Positions 12,802 through 25,735 of a stretch of 64,000 bases of DNA are shown here, piece by piece. Each line of letters opens with the position of its first letter. Position 1 is the stretch's first letter. The DNA is from Epiperipatus broadwayi (taxonomy: Eukaryota > Onychophora > Udeonychophora > Euonychophora > Peripatidae): positions 1,240,001-1,304,000 of the forward strand of contig JAQFVV010000021.1 of NCBI GenBank assembly GCA_028023455.1, in the 5' to 3' direction. Below the pieces are notes generated by a model. That model ran no database searches. It saw only the letters and a list, made by a program, of their open reading frames with translations, and was not told the DNA's origin. The position numbers and the translations under genes were made by a program.

Positions 12802-12846
12802 TATATTGTATCTTGCAAAATAAACTCTTAACAAGCTTTGCATAAT

Positions 12847-12897
12847 ATCCCCAACCCAGACCAGTTTCTTCTGCTGGCATCATCAGTGAGGTGCTAG
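12847..12897 (-). ncRNA. hammerhead ribozyme motif (family C, copy C1)
   Basis: On the minus strand CACCTCA precedes an intact CTGATGA. A short stem II (TGC opposite GCA) is followed by GAA and ACTGGT, a one-step CpG-decayed form of the palindrome ACCGGT, then C17. TGGG pairs back to the upstream strand of stem I. The core residues are all present, but an extra GAA before the GAA triplet is irregular. Confidence 0.75.
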
Positions 12898-13195
12898 GAT
12901 ATTCAAGCATTAGATTAGAAATGCCAGGTCAAGTCTAGCACCTTATCTAATGTATAACTATTAAGTAGAAAATCTGAAATTTTCAGATATCCATAGCCAT
13001 ATGGGACTGAACTAAGTTCAGATATACCATATATTAGTAGCTTTAGCAATATAAAATCGCCAAAGCCTTAATATAAAAAATTAAAATTACAAAAAAATCA
13101 AGTCAGATGTCACATGACCTAATTTAATAAGCTTGTATTTAAAATGTTATATATAGAGCTCGCAAAATAAGCTCTTAACTAGCTTGGCAGAATAT

Positions 13196-13242
13196 CTCCA
13201 ACTCCAGACAAGTTTCTGCTACTGGTGTTGACAGTGAGGTGT
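13196..13242 (-). ncRNA. hammerhead ribozyme motif, decayed (C2 left)
   Basis: The minus-strand core reads CTGTCAA. The stem II strands ACACCAG/TAGCA are weak. GAA and ACTTGT C follow. The stem I pairing CCTCA with TGGAG is retained in part. Confidence 0.6.
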
Positions 13243-13340
13243 TAAGATATTCATGCATTAGATTAAAGATACCATGACAAGCCTAGCACTTTATCTTATG
13301 TACAACTATTAAATAAAAAAACCTGAAATTTGCTTGAATG

Positions 13341-13392
13341 TCCTAGCACTTCACTGACAATGCCAGTAACAGAAACCAATCTGGAATTGGGG
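13341..13392 (+). ncRNA. hammerhead ribozyme motif, decayed (C2 right)
   Basis: The plus-strand core reads CTGACAA, with a TGC.. stem II, then GAA and ACCAAT C. It pairs in inverted orientation with the copy at 13196. Confidence 0.6.
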
Positions 13393-13859
13393 ATATTCTG
13401 TAAAGCTTGTTAAGAGCTTATTTTGCGAGCCCTATATATAACCTTTTAAATACAAGCTTATTAAATTAAGTCATGTGACATCTAACTTCATTTTTTTTTT
13501 GTAATTATATTGTATCTTTATTCATATGATTTTAAAAGAAAATATGGCAGTATGGAGATTGTTTAATTTATTTATAAAAGATAATGATGTAAGAATGGAA
13601 CATAGGTTACATATGTTAAAATAGAAATATCAGATGATGGAATCATAAAATATTTATTGGTTTACACTAAATCCTGGCCACAAAATAGAGTTGCCTATAA
13701 TTATTAAAAAACTAAGGACACTATAGTATAAACACTGAATTGTTTTCAGATCTTTGTGAGTATATGGGATAATTGGCTCAGATTGAAAACATTTATATGT
13801 TTTTCTTTTTGACCAATAGCTTGATAGTACAAAATAGAGAAATGATAGCATCGGATAGA

Positions 13860-14042
13860 AAGGTGCATTAGATCCTAAAGATACAGGTGCACTGTTTCAA
13901 GATTCAAAGCTCCTCATTGATGAAACATATAGGCTTAATACTAATCTGTGGGATATTGAATAGGACAGCACAAGACAGGGATTTATTAATTACTATCATC
14001 TGGCATCTATTATTACTTATTAAAGTTTACAAAAAATGGCAA
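13860..14042 (+). mobile_element. family B element, old fragment, with hammerhead relic at 13905-13955
   Basis: It follows the family B order: GGTGCATTAGATCCTAA, AGGTGCACTG, CTCCTCATTGATGAA, GGGATATTG, GCATCTATT. The core TTGATGA and its downstream GAA/palindrome are eroded, so this is the most diverged family B copy here. Confidence 0.65.
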
Positions 14043-17000
14043 AAAAAGTATGTTGCTATAATAATATAAAAAAATAACAAAATTAAGTTTAATAAAGAGA
14101 ATTTAGAAACGCAAAATTAATGCATAAAAATTATGCTTATCAAGTTTTAATATAGTATAAAAAATATTAATAAATATATTGATGTATAACTTATTTATGA
14201 TTAATATTGCAAATTATTTTTAATATTCTAAATTTTTCCTTGATAACAATATTCTTTGTTTTGTGTTATTAGTTTAATGTTGGCCTTGGCTTCAAGGATT
14301 AAAATATTTTCGATATAGATTGTTGTTTTGTGAGGAAAGATGCTGTTATTGGCTGAAATAAAATTATGTTAGCTGTTATTGTAATTTATATTATTAGATA
14401 ATAACTTTTTTATTTTTACATTTCATGTCACAACACATCAAATAAATAAAATTTAATCTTAACTTTGTCAAAATTATTTTCTTTCCTCAAATCAGAGAGA
14501 ATCGATGCTGCTAATATAATCAACTTACAATTAAAATTATTACTATTTACCATCATCTTTGATTTGGTCAGTTGCTTGATAAGTCAATATTATATATGCA
14601 ATAAGGTAGATACTTGCTTACGAGATCATATTATATTTGCACCCTCTAGTTGAGATTGACCATTTAAAAATTCCTTTCAGTTAGTTTGAACTTAGTTTTT
14701 TTAATAACTATTGGTCCGATGATTCTGCCACACTAATCTGCATGGGTCAGAGGTCAAGTAACAAATATCAATGAGCCCAATGAAAATCTTTGAGGCTAAA
14801 AGCGATTGGGGGAAGAGTGTTTCTCCCTTGTTTTAATATTACAGTTTGTTTTAATACCAAAGTTTTTTATTTAAAATTTAACAAATCTTTTTACTATTTG
14901 TTATTTTTTGTTTAATATTTATAAATGCATTGAAATCTATGACTTAAGACTTGGTTTGAATTCGGGCTGGGTAAAATTGAATTTTTTTTCCCATTCTAGT
15001 TACATTTAGAACTTTTTCCCTTTGTAATTGGCCCATAGTTATACTAGCAACCAAACAATACTGATTGTTAAAAAAATATCAGGCTATTCTTAAATAAAAA
15101 GTAAAACAAAAATAGAAAACAGTTAAAACTTAATGCCAGGCAAAGGCAAGAGTCATGAAAAATGACTTCTTGTTTACTATTTTTCTATGAGTAGCTTTTG
15201 AAAAGACCTCACTTTGAATGGATTATTTAAGAGGTTGTTTTACTGTTCCTATTTACTTATTCAATGAATTTTTTATCATGATAAGATATTTGATTGATTA
15301 ATATTTTTACAAAAGTAATCAAATGGTTTAATGCTTGAAAATTTATATGATGTTAAGGCACCAGAAATGGTAGAGTTGAACCATGATCAATGGTTCTTGA
15401 ACTTCAGCCTTTATCAGTTAATATTGATGAACTAATTCACATTAATCTGTTCAACAACTAACTCCCCATTTCTATTTTGAATAAACACTAATGACAAACA
15501 GTGTACAACACTTTCATATTTGAACATTTTATTTTTACAATCTTAACAATATGGATTGCAAATGTAAGCTTTCAAGTGATAAGCATTTTAAAAGTTAATA
15601 TTTGATGTTTTAAAAATATGAAAATAAATATCTAAATGTAAATCTCATCTATAACAATAGCATCGGTGTTATTGGATGTAATTTATCTATTCATAGAGTG
15701 AATTTTATGTTGTTAAGAAAAAGGTAAATTTAGGTTTAGTTATCATCAAAAAAAAAGAATCTTAAAAGTAAAGATATTATTTCATGTTATTAAAATTTAC
15801 AAAAATATGTTCCTCTACCAATTTGAGAAAGGTAATTTTAGTTTACCCAATAGAAACTGCTTTTGCTTGTTGTAACATAATTTTTCATTTGTAAACAAAA
15901 TACTAAAAATTACAATTTCTCTTTAGAAATTTAAATTATTCAGTTAATTGCCTTCCAGTAACAGCTTAACTCCTAGGTCACCTTCCTTATGGTATAATTA
16001 TGCTAGTAGAATTTTGTCAATGATGTGATGTTGTGTGATGCACTCTGACATCTCCTTATATGAAATCAGAAATCTTTCAGCCATTATGCCCAGAGAAACC
16101 TGTTAGCTACATTCCCTTTCCTTTCCATTCCCACCCTAAATTTTTCCCATATTTTTCCCTATCCTGCTCCATCCCATTTCCATGACATAATCTTTGTCAA
16201 CTCCATAGCCTTTATATCTAAATTCCCCTTATCTTTTCCAAATCCAGCACATAACTTTAGACTAAATCAACCACATTGTTCTATTTACATGTATATTCCC
16301 TTATTGCTAAAGATCCTGTTTAAGGCTTAAACAATAAACTACTTTCCTTGCTATTATCCTAAATTAACTCACACCTAATATTCTGTTTACTCCTATAAAT
16401 ATTTAAACTCTTTTTACTGTCCATACTAGTTTTCCATCTCTCCAACACCCTATTTTTTATTAATGTATCTATTCTTCTATTTCATTTCTTGCCACTATAA
16501 CCATTGCTGACATCTTCAGATTTTTTTTCAACTAACAAATTAAAATTTTAACTACAGAAATAGAAAAATCTGCACATTGTGATGTAATGTTATAGATAGG
16601 CTTAAAACAACATAGAGAAGATATAGTGATTTCAGCATCATTGTAACATCCAAAACCACAAAATCTGAGCTAGATTATTGCTGCTGAGATTTAACCCATT
16701 AAAATAAAAAAATATTAAAAGTAAACATTACTTTAATTAATAGATCAGAGTAAAATGTTTTTATCACATTGTGGAAAGGTGAATAATTGTTGCATTGTAA
16801 TGACATTGTTTTCAATACATCCACAAATCCATCATATGATACCTATTCATTGCATAAATATTTAGACTATTCTCTTTCATTACATACCTATATTATGAAT
16901 AATCATTACCTGCCAGGTGAGTTTAAGGTATTAAACACCAGATTAAGTTTAATTATCTAACTGGTAGATTAATACTAGTAATTTTGTATTTTCTTCCTGA

Positions 17001-19770
17001 GCTTCCTTTTACCTGGTTCATAATTTTGAAGTATGAACTTTGTTGATGTCATTCAATGACTTGGTTTGTTAGTATCAATACTACTATCCACTCCTGTTGT
17101 GAGACTTTTCCAGTTTTATGATTCTAACAATAGCTTAGTATAGTGTCAAAATGGAAGACTCCAGGGATTAAATATCTTTGGCTCAAAGCTTAACTTACCA
17201 CTTTTGGTCCTCAAATATCATATGACCTTCCAAGCAACTTATCATTTAATTATTTTTATTGCTGTTTTTATAGATGTTATAGCACTACAATTTATCTCAA
17301 TATTCAGGTCGATATTGCCATGCAAGGTTGTTTAGTGGACTGTCAAACACTGGATCTAAGGTCCTCAAATCAGCTCCAGTTTCAGTATTTCCAGCCCTTG
17401 ACCTTATTGAGACCTTCGAATAATAAAGACATTCGACCATTTACTTTTTATAGGTTGACATTTTTGCCTTTCTCTTTTTTTTTTCTTATTTAATCTGTTC
17501 AGTCTCGAATTAAGAACTTTTATTTCAGAAAGCATTTAGGTACGACTTAGTCGTAATCAGATTTAATTGTAACTATATTAATTAAATCTCTTTTTTGTAG
17601 TCATTTTAATAATTAATTTTTGCAACATGAGAGATTACTTTTTTCTTGTCTTTTTTTAAAAAAAAAAGAGGTTAGCAATTTCTACCGTAAAGATTTTTAT
17701 ATTTTATGTGTAGGTTTTAAAATGATTAGTTAAACCAGAAACAAAAAACATACTTATGTATATCCACATGTAAGGGAAATGTTCGACTTAAGAAATTTGA
17801 AGTAACTAGGCAACAGAACACTATAAACAAACAACATATACATATATATTTATATAGTTACGTGATAGAATGTTATATGATAAAAATATAATTCAGTCAT
17901 TACTGACACAAAAAGTCATGTGATCTTTGCTGTGTGTTAACTGATTTGTGTAAATAATAAATAATGTTATATGTGCGTGTGTGTGTGAATAAATAGTCCA
18001 TATAAACGACATTATTAGTCATTCTAGAAATAATGAAAATGCGTAATGAGTGAAGCTATTCAAATTACCAAATTCACCTGGATAGGCGTACTTGCAAGAA
18101 GATAATATTATAATCATTTCTGCAAATTATGTTACAAAAGCAAAACGGACTATCTCAAATGTCAACAGACTGTTAAAAACATAGCCAGAGAGTAGTTCAA
18201 TGCAAAGTATAAAGCAAGCAATAAGATGATTGCAAACCAGCAATCATCAGCTGTGAAATATGCTGAAAAGTGTAACAAGGAAGAGTTAACAGAATGAAAT
18301 AAAGGACTGTAATAAGTATGTGTAGCATTATAGTTCAGGCCTACACAGATCTGTGCATGCATGATTATGTATCATTACTTGTTCCTCACAACAATGGAGT
18401 GAATCAAGAACAGGGATTTAAATGATATACACGGGTCATTAACTAGTATGGTATCCACAGTAGAAGCAAATCAGCTAGTAATAGTCTGATATAGTTCAAC
18501 ACTATAAAGAACTGTGCATGCATGATTAAGAAATAGTTTAATTTATCAACCAGCTAGCTGCTAGTTGAAATACTAAGAAGCTACTAATATTATATATTCA
18601 GAATCAAAAAAAATTTAAGTTAAAGTACGTTTTTGTTTATTATTTCCCAAAAAATTTAATGAGTGTATAAGCTACATCAGGCCAAACTAGGAACCTGTAC
18701 ACATCAATTGGTACAGTCAATACATCAATATTAAAGCACCAGAAGTAATACATTGAAATTCAAACTAGAAATCTATCTTATCAAGTACACCATTTTATCA
18801 TTTTGTTAGTGGTAGGCAAAAATAATCTAATGATTACAATTCAAAAGGTCATGAGTTGTCTGAAAACAAAAGAAACAGATAATAGTTTTCTACCATCACA
18901 GAAAACTGAACATAGCAACACAATAATTCCATTCAATTGGGCAAACTTTAGATTCATTTATTTTTTACTTTAGTGAGCACAAATTCAATCCAGGAACCTT
19001 TACCTTATGAGTTTTCATTATACGATTGTGATAACCTATTCAGGCCAACAAGGCAATAATCACTAGTGGCTGTTTGTCATTGCTTGTTACTCTCCTATCA
19101 CTATTAATTTCAGTATCTCAATATTTAAAGTTATAGGGATTGTACTAATAATAGAAACACCTGTCGTATTAGCATTTGTGTGGTATAATGTAGCACACAC
19201 ACACAAAAAAAGCATTATGATGGGAAAATATTTTTTTATGAACAAAATTTAGTAAGTTGGTAAGAAACATCTGGCAAGAATTGATGTAAGCCATTGAAAA
19301 TAAATTTTATGCCTGTCTAAATTCTATAGTGTTGGATTATTGATATCTTATTATTTGGAATGGATCCTTCTCTGGTGAACTATTAAACATTTGAAGTCTG
19401 ATAATTTCAAAAGAGTTAAAACCAGAAAACATCATGTGGTTAGATCACCCAATACTTGTCAGGAACAAATTATATTTTTCCAGTGCTGCCATTTGGTGTA
19501 AGCATGAAAGAGATAATAGTTAGTGGCATTTATGTCCACTGCTATCAATTTAGTATCTATTGACTATTCAAGCTTACTATAAATGATAAATTCTGGGAGT
19601 TATGAAACTTTCTAATAGCATTTGGAACAGAAATAAATTGGTTTTGTGCAGTGGCACTGCAATATCCTCTGAATTCAAATCCAAGCTCCCTTGTGTACAA
19701 TGCATAGCATATAATAACTCATGTTTTGCTGATAAACTTTAATTACAATAGAATATGTATTGTAAGTAAC
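14043..19770. other. long AT-rich non-coding stretch, no gene or repeat family recognised
   Basis: Short ORFs (for example 14465-14653 and 18162-18362) lack motifs. C-rich, T-rich text around 16080-16500 is unstructured. A weak CA/TG run at about 17970 and 19195 is the only simple repeat. Some family B-like end fragments appear at 19465-19610, without a ribozyme core. Confidence 0.4.
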
Positions 19771-19775
19771 AATTT

Positions 19776-20190
19776 ACTACAGTTTAACTGATGTGTCAAG
19801 TTTACTGCTCTCACAACCTTGTCATAAACCACTTGATGGAAGTATATTAATACTTTTTATTAGTCATTTATTAGTCTAGAGATTATCCACTTAATAAATC
19901 TTATTTCTGTAGTGTAATTTTCATTACACTACTCTCACGTAAGGTAGGGACTGGTTTCTATTCACTTTTAACACCCTCTGAAAGATGTAGTCATAAACAT
20001 ATGGCCATAGTCATGTTTAAAAAATGTATGATCACCAAGATGCATGTTCTGTGCTGAACCAATGCCCATCAGTTTTCCCAGCTCCCAATCTCTTAAACAT
20101 ACCTTTATCATTGTTTTCAGTTTATATAGATAGCCAATTACTATAGTTTAATTAATGTGTCAAATTTACTGCCCTCACACTAACGATGTA
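19776..20190. mobile_element. family D' retrozyme-like direct tandem (period 364 bp)
   Basis: The segment TAGTTTAA.TAATGTGTCAA-TTTACTG..CTCACA occurs at about 19775-19815 and again at 20141-20177, exactly 364 bases apart. A hammerhead relic (20030-20083, minus) lies inside the unit. The interior shares CTAGAGATTATC and the TTTACT..CTCAC block with the D' copies at 12412 and 45958. Partial duplication of a ribozyme-bearing unit again fits a concatemeric RNA source. Confidence 0.78.
20030..20083 (-). ncRNA. hammerhead ribozyme motif, decayed (D'-2)
   Basis: On the minus strand the core reads CTGATGG. Stem II keeps GCATTG..TTCAGCAC. GAA is shifted by an inserted base, followed by the intact self-complementary ATGCAT, C17 and TTGG. 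GATCA closes the outer stem I. Confidence 0.7.
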
Positions 20191-23100
20191 GTAAAAAAAT
20201 TACACTACAGAAATATGCATAAAATGTAATATCAATCACATTTTCAGAAAATTATGTTTGATCTAGTAATTTTGATGTTTAAAATCCATATTATCTTTAC
20301 AAATGTTTTTAAACTTTGTAAAACTTTCAGGATTTCACTTAGAAAACATTTTATGTGCAATGCTGCATGTGACATTCAAAAAGGATAATAAAGGAAGAAT
20401 AAAGTGTATATGCTTTGAGCATAAACTCAACAAACTTTATTAGTAAACATGATTGTGCATAATGCCCCAAGATGGAAAAAAGGATGTTGCCATATTGTAA
20501 AATGTATCAACAAATTTTTAATATTTTTCTTGTTTGTTTATTAAAAATTTTTTAGATTGTGTGAAATTGAAGTAGTGTAAATTAAACAGTATAATTTGAA
20601 ATTTTACTGCATATGTTTTGCTGCCTAAAAATAACATTTTCCTTTTAACAATTAATTGAGGTGCAACTGAAGTCATGCCAAACTTTTATTTTATCTATTT
20701 ATAGTAATAATACAATCACAATGATTAAAATTTATGTGGAAGTTATTAAACAAAACCAGTGAGCTATATGTAAATGAATACAAGTTCATTAATAAATTTA
20801 AAAAAATGCAAAATGCTTATACATAATCCAAGATAAAGTAAAGGTAGGCTCATTCTTTACTTTTTTGTTGATTGAGAGAGTTGTATTACCCTTAATATTT
20901 TGTTCACTGGAAATTTTCAGTGATTTCTGCATAAATTTCATCTACATTTGAACTATCATTATTAATATTTAAATCACAATGGGTATAAACATTTACTATC
21001 TGTTATGATTGGCAAGATTACAAAGATGTTGTTGTTGCCAGTAACAACCATTGAGTTGAAAGATTGCTGTGACACTATATAAATAAAACTTAACCCTTCC
21101 AGCTTCATTGATATGCCATTTCCCATTTCAAAATTTGAGTGGAAAGACTACATTCTACAAATAATGACCACATGTATTACTTTCAGAGAAATTTTAGATC
21201 TGTGAATTATTGTTTTGAGCATGACTTTTCTCTCTCTAAAGTGGACATCAATTTTATAGCCAACCCACCTATCTTATTGGGAACAATTAAATTTATTGGG
21301 CTATTTATCAGATTGACCTGTGATGTGTGTGTGTTAGACTATTTATTTATATTGTTTCAATTTTAATCATTGGCTATATGGTACTCTGAATCTAATCTAG
21401 AGATATGTACAATTTGGACAAGTTGATTATAGAAGGAAGGTTTAAGATAAGTGCACAACATAAATGCTCCTTTAGCAAGACTGATTATTTGTGAAAACAA
21501 GAATCTTAACAGAATGAATAGTTGAGATCAACAAACATTTAGTTTTTTTAGTGTTCCCATCCAGAACCAATTTGCCCTTTTAAAGTTGTTTTACATGATT
21601 ACAAATTGCTTTAGTGTCATGGGAATGTAAATAGATAGTAGGAAACTGGAAACAGATCATATAGGTAGACAAATTATTATTTAAACTTTTCCATCCACCA
21701 TAAGTCTAGTGATTATTACTATGTATATTTTTTAGTCTTGCAACTGCACCAATTTGTTTAATATCTATAATTTCATAACATATTATTTTTGCAAGAGAGT
21801 AGCAATAGACTTTACATTCCTGCAATTTACATAACTTTAATACAACATTATTAAATTAATAGTTATATTGAATTGAAAAATTGATTTGTTACTAGAAGTA
21901 AGAGTTGGGCATTATGTAAAACAGCTCTATAGATTAATAGTTAATCATATGCTTGAATGATATTATATAATTAACCCAATGACTTACTGAAGTAATACAA
22001 ATGTCTGCTTGATTGTACTAGGTCGTAGTTGCATTTGGTAATTGTAGAGTGCAGTGACTGCAAAAAAGATTAGCTTCTAGTCTAATATTTGGTTTCTTTT
22101 CAAATATATTCTAACATTCATTACTTGTGATTTTTCTCTGGATAAAAAAGTTTGTTTCTATAAGGTGAATACTAATCAAGATGTTGATAAGAAAACATGA
22201 TGAATGTAAAACTTATTATTTAATAAACACTATTGTTAATCAAATAAGTATTTATTCTCACATGTATGCTTGTCATTGAGTTTTAATAAAATACAACATA
22301 TCTTTGTTTATGGGGTTATCTGTTTCCCAGTGTGCCCCAGAGAAAAAATGACTAGTGATTGGTTCTGTCTCAGAAGCACTTCTTCTAAATTGATGTATGC
22401 ATTAGATAGGACCATAGTTCAGTAAGTTATTACAAGAAGTTTTATATTTGGATCATGAAAATGCTCTGAAATGTGATAGTGCACTTCGTATCTCAACCCA
22501 TGATGGATAACGTGTTGGCATAAAACTTTGTCTTAAAGTGGATGAAACTGCTAGTTAAACATTTGAAATGATTTAAGCAAGATATGGTAGTAAACCCATA
22601 AAATAATAAATCATTTTCCAAGTGTTTTGTAAAGTTTCAAGATGGCAGGAAGAGAACTGAAGATGATCAGTAAAGGTGTAAATCGACACATTTTATGTCA
22701 AAGTTCATGATTCACACATGCAGTATAATAACAGATGCATTGATTTAGAGATTCTGCTTTAGAAAGATTGGAAACAGAACCAATCACCTTTTGATTGTGA
22801 ATGTGTGTATTTGATTTGCACTGTTATACTTTCTGCATTTACAACTTTGCACTATCCATTTCAGTTACAAAAAAAAATGTCTTTAAGCTTATGGAATGAG
22901 AACATGTGTCATGACTATTTTAAATATACCTAAAATATACATTCTATGAGTTAATAAATTAATGAATAGGCATAGCATCTATCCCTAAAAAAACCTACAA
23001 ATCATATTGCTGAAGTGATGATAGACATCTTATAATTAAGGAAGCAATATCATATTTTTTCATCAGAATAATTACTTCACATAATTAATTTATACCTGCA

Positions 23101-25080
23101 GACTTCATGAACATTTTGAAAATTGCAGAACAAATATGGTTTTCAAAAATATTCCCCCCCCCCCCATTTATTCTTTACCTATGCTATTTTATTCACCAGA
23201 CTTTGAATGTTTCACAGGTAGTGATGCCGAAATAATAGAACATTACATGATAATGGATCAGATCTGTTTTATATATATATATATATTGGACCATGTGTTT
23301 ATATATGTCACAATATATTGGCATTTGGTAATATTTAAAAAAGCTAAAAAGGTAAAATTTAAAGATCATTCAAAAGACACAATTTAGTTTTTTTTTTTTT
23401 TTATAGTTAGTATGATTTATTTTTAGATAATGTACAATGAAAATTATTTTTGTTTCGAATTATTTATTTAATTAAAAATAAAAGATAAAATTGGAGGAAA
23501 TAAAAAAGACATGCAGATTACTAATCCAGATAAACAAAAAGAAAAAAATTCCAAATGTAAAAGATTACAATCAGTAAAACTTTTTTAAAGCTAATTAAAA
23601 ATGGTGGAAATAATTTATATAAAAAAGACATAACTAAAAACTAATAAAGAATGTACAAGATTATCAATTTGAATTTTTAATAAAATAAAAGATGAAAGTC
23701 TATGCACAAAAGTCTAAAAACTGACCCAAGGCTATAAAAAGGGCAGAAAAACTTCAAACTAGGTGGCTTGTATTGTTCTTCTATCTGGCTGTCCCATGAT
23801 GATCCTGGATAGTGAAATGCATCTGCTATCTGTCGAATGGAGTCTTCATGTGGAATGAAAATCTGAGCTTTTTCTAACATCTTCTTTTACCATAGAGATC
23901 ATTCCAAAAAGCTTTTGAGCCCAGCCTTACATGAAAATGTTGACATTGATTAAAATCAATGGCCACAAGCTTATTCTAAATTCCAAGAAAAACCATGCAT
24001 GGTATTATCAATGATCTATCTAAACTCACTAAGCTTACCATTAAGCTATTATTATTTATACCTCATTTTTGATTAATTAAATGTTGCAAATTAATTAAAA
24101 TTATAAGCTTATAATTTACTACCGATCGAGACATATACTGAATTAATAAAGAAACTTTCTTTTACAGCCTTCTAGAAGAAACTTATAAAGGAAGTGAACA
24201 TTAATTGTTTAATTGTTTAACCTAACTATCTGGATTGGCATGTGTATGTTCTTTCCAGTTTTATTAATAATTCTCATTTAAATATTATAATTTGTTGTAA
24301 TAAAATATTTACTTTTAATATCAACTTTTCATTGTATGTTATTAATTTTAATTAGATGTTAGTTTAAAAAAATAATTGTGTGATAAACATATAAGTTACC
24401 TTTGACAATATGCTTGTTTGGTAATTAAGGATGGGAAAATTCATAAAACATTAATTGACAAGAAAATGTAATTCCCAATCATTTTAGTAATTTGCTTTGT
24501 AAATTACAATGTACTTCACACAGAATCAGTGAATCTACTGACTGGTGCTCTCTGAAATAAATAAAAAAACTGATTCTGCCTGCAATTTAAATTGTAATTA
24601 ATATTAGATGTGTTAATCATAAAATATAACTATGTTCTTGAAATATTCAAACTTATAAATAAAATGAATATTTTTTTTCTATAGTTTGATTAAATTGCAC
24701 TTTATGGTGCATAAAATAGAAGGTCTAAATCCAACCATGAATGCTAAATCCAACTACAAACATTACAATATATATATATATAATATTTTTATTAGAACGT
24801 AATTAGCCAGGCAGTTTTACTTTAACCATTGTCCTGAGACAGTTGACTTTCATTAACTACTGTTCTCAGTAAAGAGCTTTCTAATTAAGTAATTATAAAT
24901 AGATAATCCCATACATTATATATATATATAAATAATCCCAGTGCATAACACTATACTGAAATAAATATACAAATATTAAGCATTAAATCACCCCACATGG
25001 TTAAGAAATTCAGTACTGCCCTCTGTGAACTAATATATAAAATACATTAGAGTTCATATTTCAAAATAGCCAGGTCAAAA

Positions 25081-25115
<35 letters not shown>

Positions 25116-25429
25116 TCAATTTAGTTGGAAATGATTATGAATATAATTGAAAGTATTACTATTGGTTAAAATATACATTGTGATTTATTTTGTTATTTGT
25201 CATTATTTGGAATATAATTACATTTTAATTACAGTATTTTTATTAGCAGACATTTTTGTATATATAGATAGATATAAATATATACATATGAACACTATTT
25301 GAATTCCAAGCAGTGTTAAACCAACTCTACTACATCTTGTATGCAGTGAAGATATTACAATTTAATTTTTCTGCCAATAATAAATAATCACTTACCAATA
25401 ACTCCAATCAAGGTTTAATTTATGTGCCA
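20191..25429. other. long AT-rich non-coding stretch, no gene recognised
   Basis: The ORFs of 70-90 codons here (21139-21366, 23136-23387, minus 23677-23880) have no recognisable domain. Simple repeats occur at 23155-23165 (poly C), 23268-23286 (TA) and 25081-25113 (TA). Confidence 0.4.
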
Positions 25430-25735
25430 AAAGAAAAATAATTCAAAATCTCTCTCAGAAACTCCTCATCCCCAGACCAATTGATTTTGAGCTTATGGCT
25501 CTCACATCAGTGAGGAGTTAGGACTCAGACACTAGATCTAAATTACCAACTCAAAAGTCAGCACTTTGTGTATTAGATAAGTGCTGACTTTTGAGTTGGT
25601 ATTTTAGATCTAGTATCTGGAGTCCTAACTCTTCACTGAGGTGATCCATAAGCTCAAAAGCAATTTATCTGGGGATGTGGACTTTATGATAGAGATTTTG
25701 AATTCTTTCTCTCTCAGTACTTATAAATTAAAGCT
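25430..25735. repeat. family C-like head-to-head foldback with hammerhead relics
   Basis: The arms 25438-25566 and 25580-25712 are inverted copies (AATTCAAAATCTCTCTC.., AGTGCTGACTTTTGAGTTGG on the right) around a spacer of about 14 bases. Left arm minus strand and right arm plus strand each carry a hammerhead-like block (25469-25520 and 25629-25672): CTAACTC-TCACTGA.., then ATAAGCTCAAAA.., then a CAATT palindrome region and TCTGGGGAT. The spacing is as in families B and C, but core bases A9 and GAA have changed. Confidence 0.78.

Larger units (their letters stand above)
12412..12802. mobile_element. family D' retrozyme-like element, single unit with head-to-head hammerhead pair
   Basis: The body (12412-12700) matches 45958-46260 over most of its length. 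Shared landmarks are TTCAGATAAAT, AACTAGAGATTATCT, CTTTAAAC.TCAGTTAAAGATTA, CGGAGTTATTCAC and the A-rich AAAGACAAATGAC leading into the ribozyme. At its end a minus-strand hammerhead (12699-12750) abuts a plus-strand one (12748-12801). An adjacent family C element begins right after it at about 12810. Confidence 0.8.
12810..13242 (-). mobile_element. family C retrozyme-like direct tandem (period about 348 bp), minus strand
   Basis: Two hammerhead cores in the same orientation (12847-12897 and 13196-13242) are 348 bases apart. Both are followed on the minus strand by GGGGATATT and AAGCTT..TAAGAGCTTATTTTGC. The unit between them matches the family C unit at 43131-43497, with CAAAGCCTTA/AAGGCTTTGG, CCATATGG and CAAGTCAGATGTCACATGAC counterparts. 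One ribozyme per direct repeat is what a copied circular or concatemeric RNA would leave. Confidence 0.82.
13125..13490. repeat. family C head-to-head foldback
   Basis: The arms 13125-13265 and about 13335-13490 are inverted copies: AATAAGCTTGTATTTAAAA, TATATAGAGCTCGC.., and GAGCTTATTTTGCGAGC on the other side. Each arm holds a decayed hammerhead core reading outward from the centre. It overlaps the tandem at 12810-13242, so this locus combines a direct and an inverted duplication of one unit. Confidence 0.85.

Noticed and set aside
14043-19770. Hidden exons of a host gene
   Set aside because: No frame shows conserved-looking protein text, and candidate splice signals alone are meaningless in AT-rich DNA.
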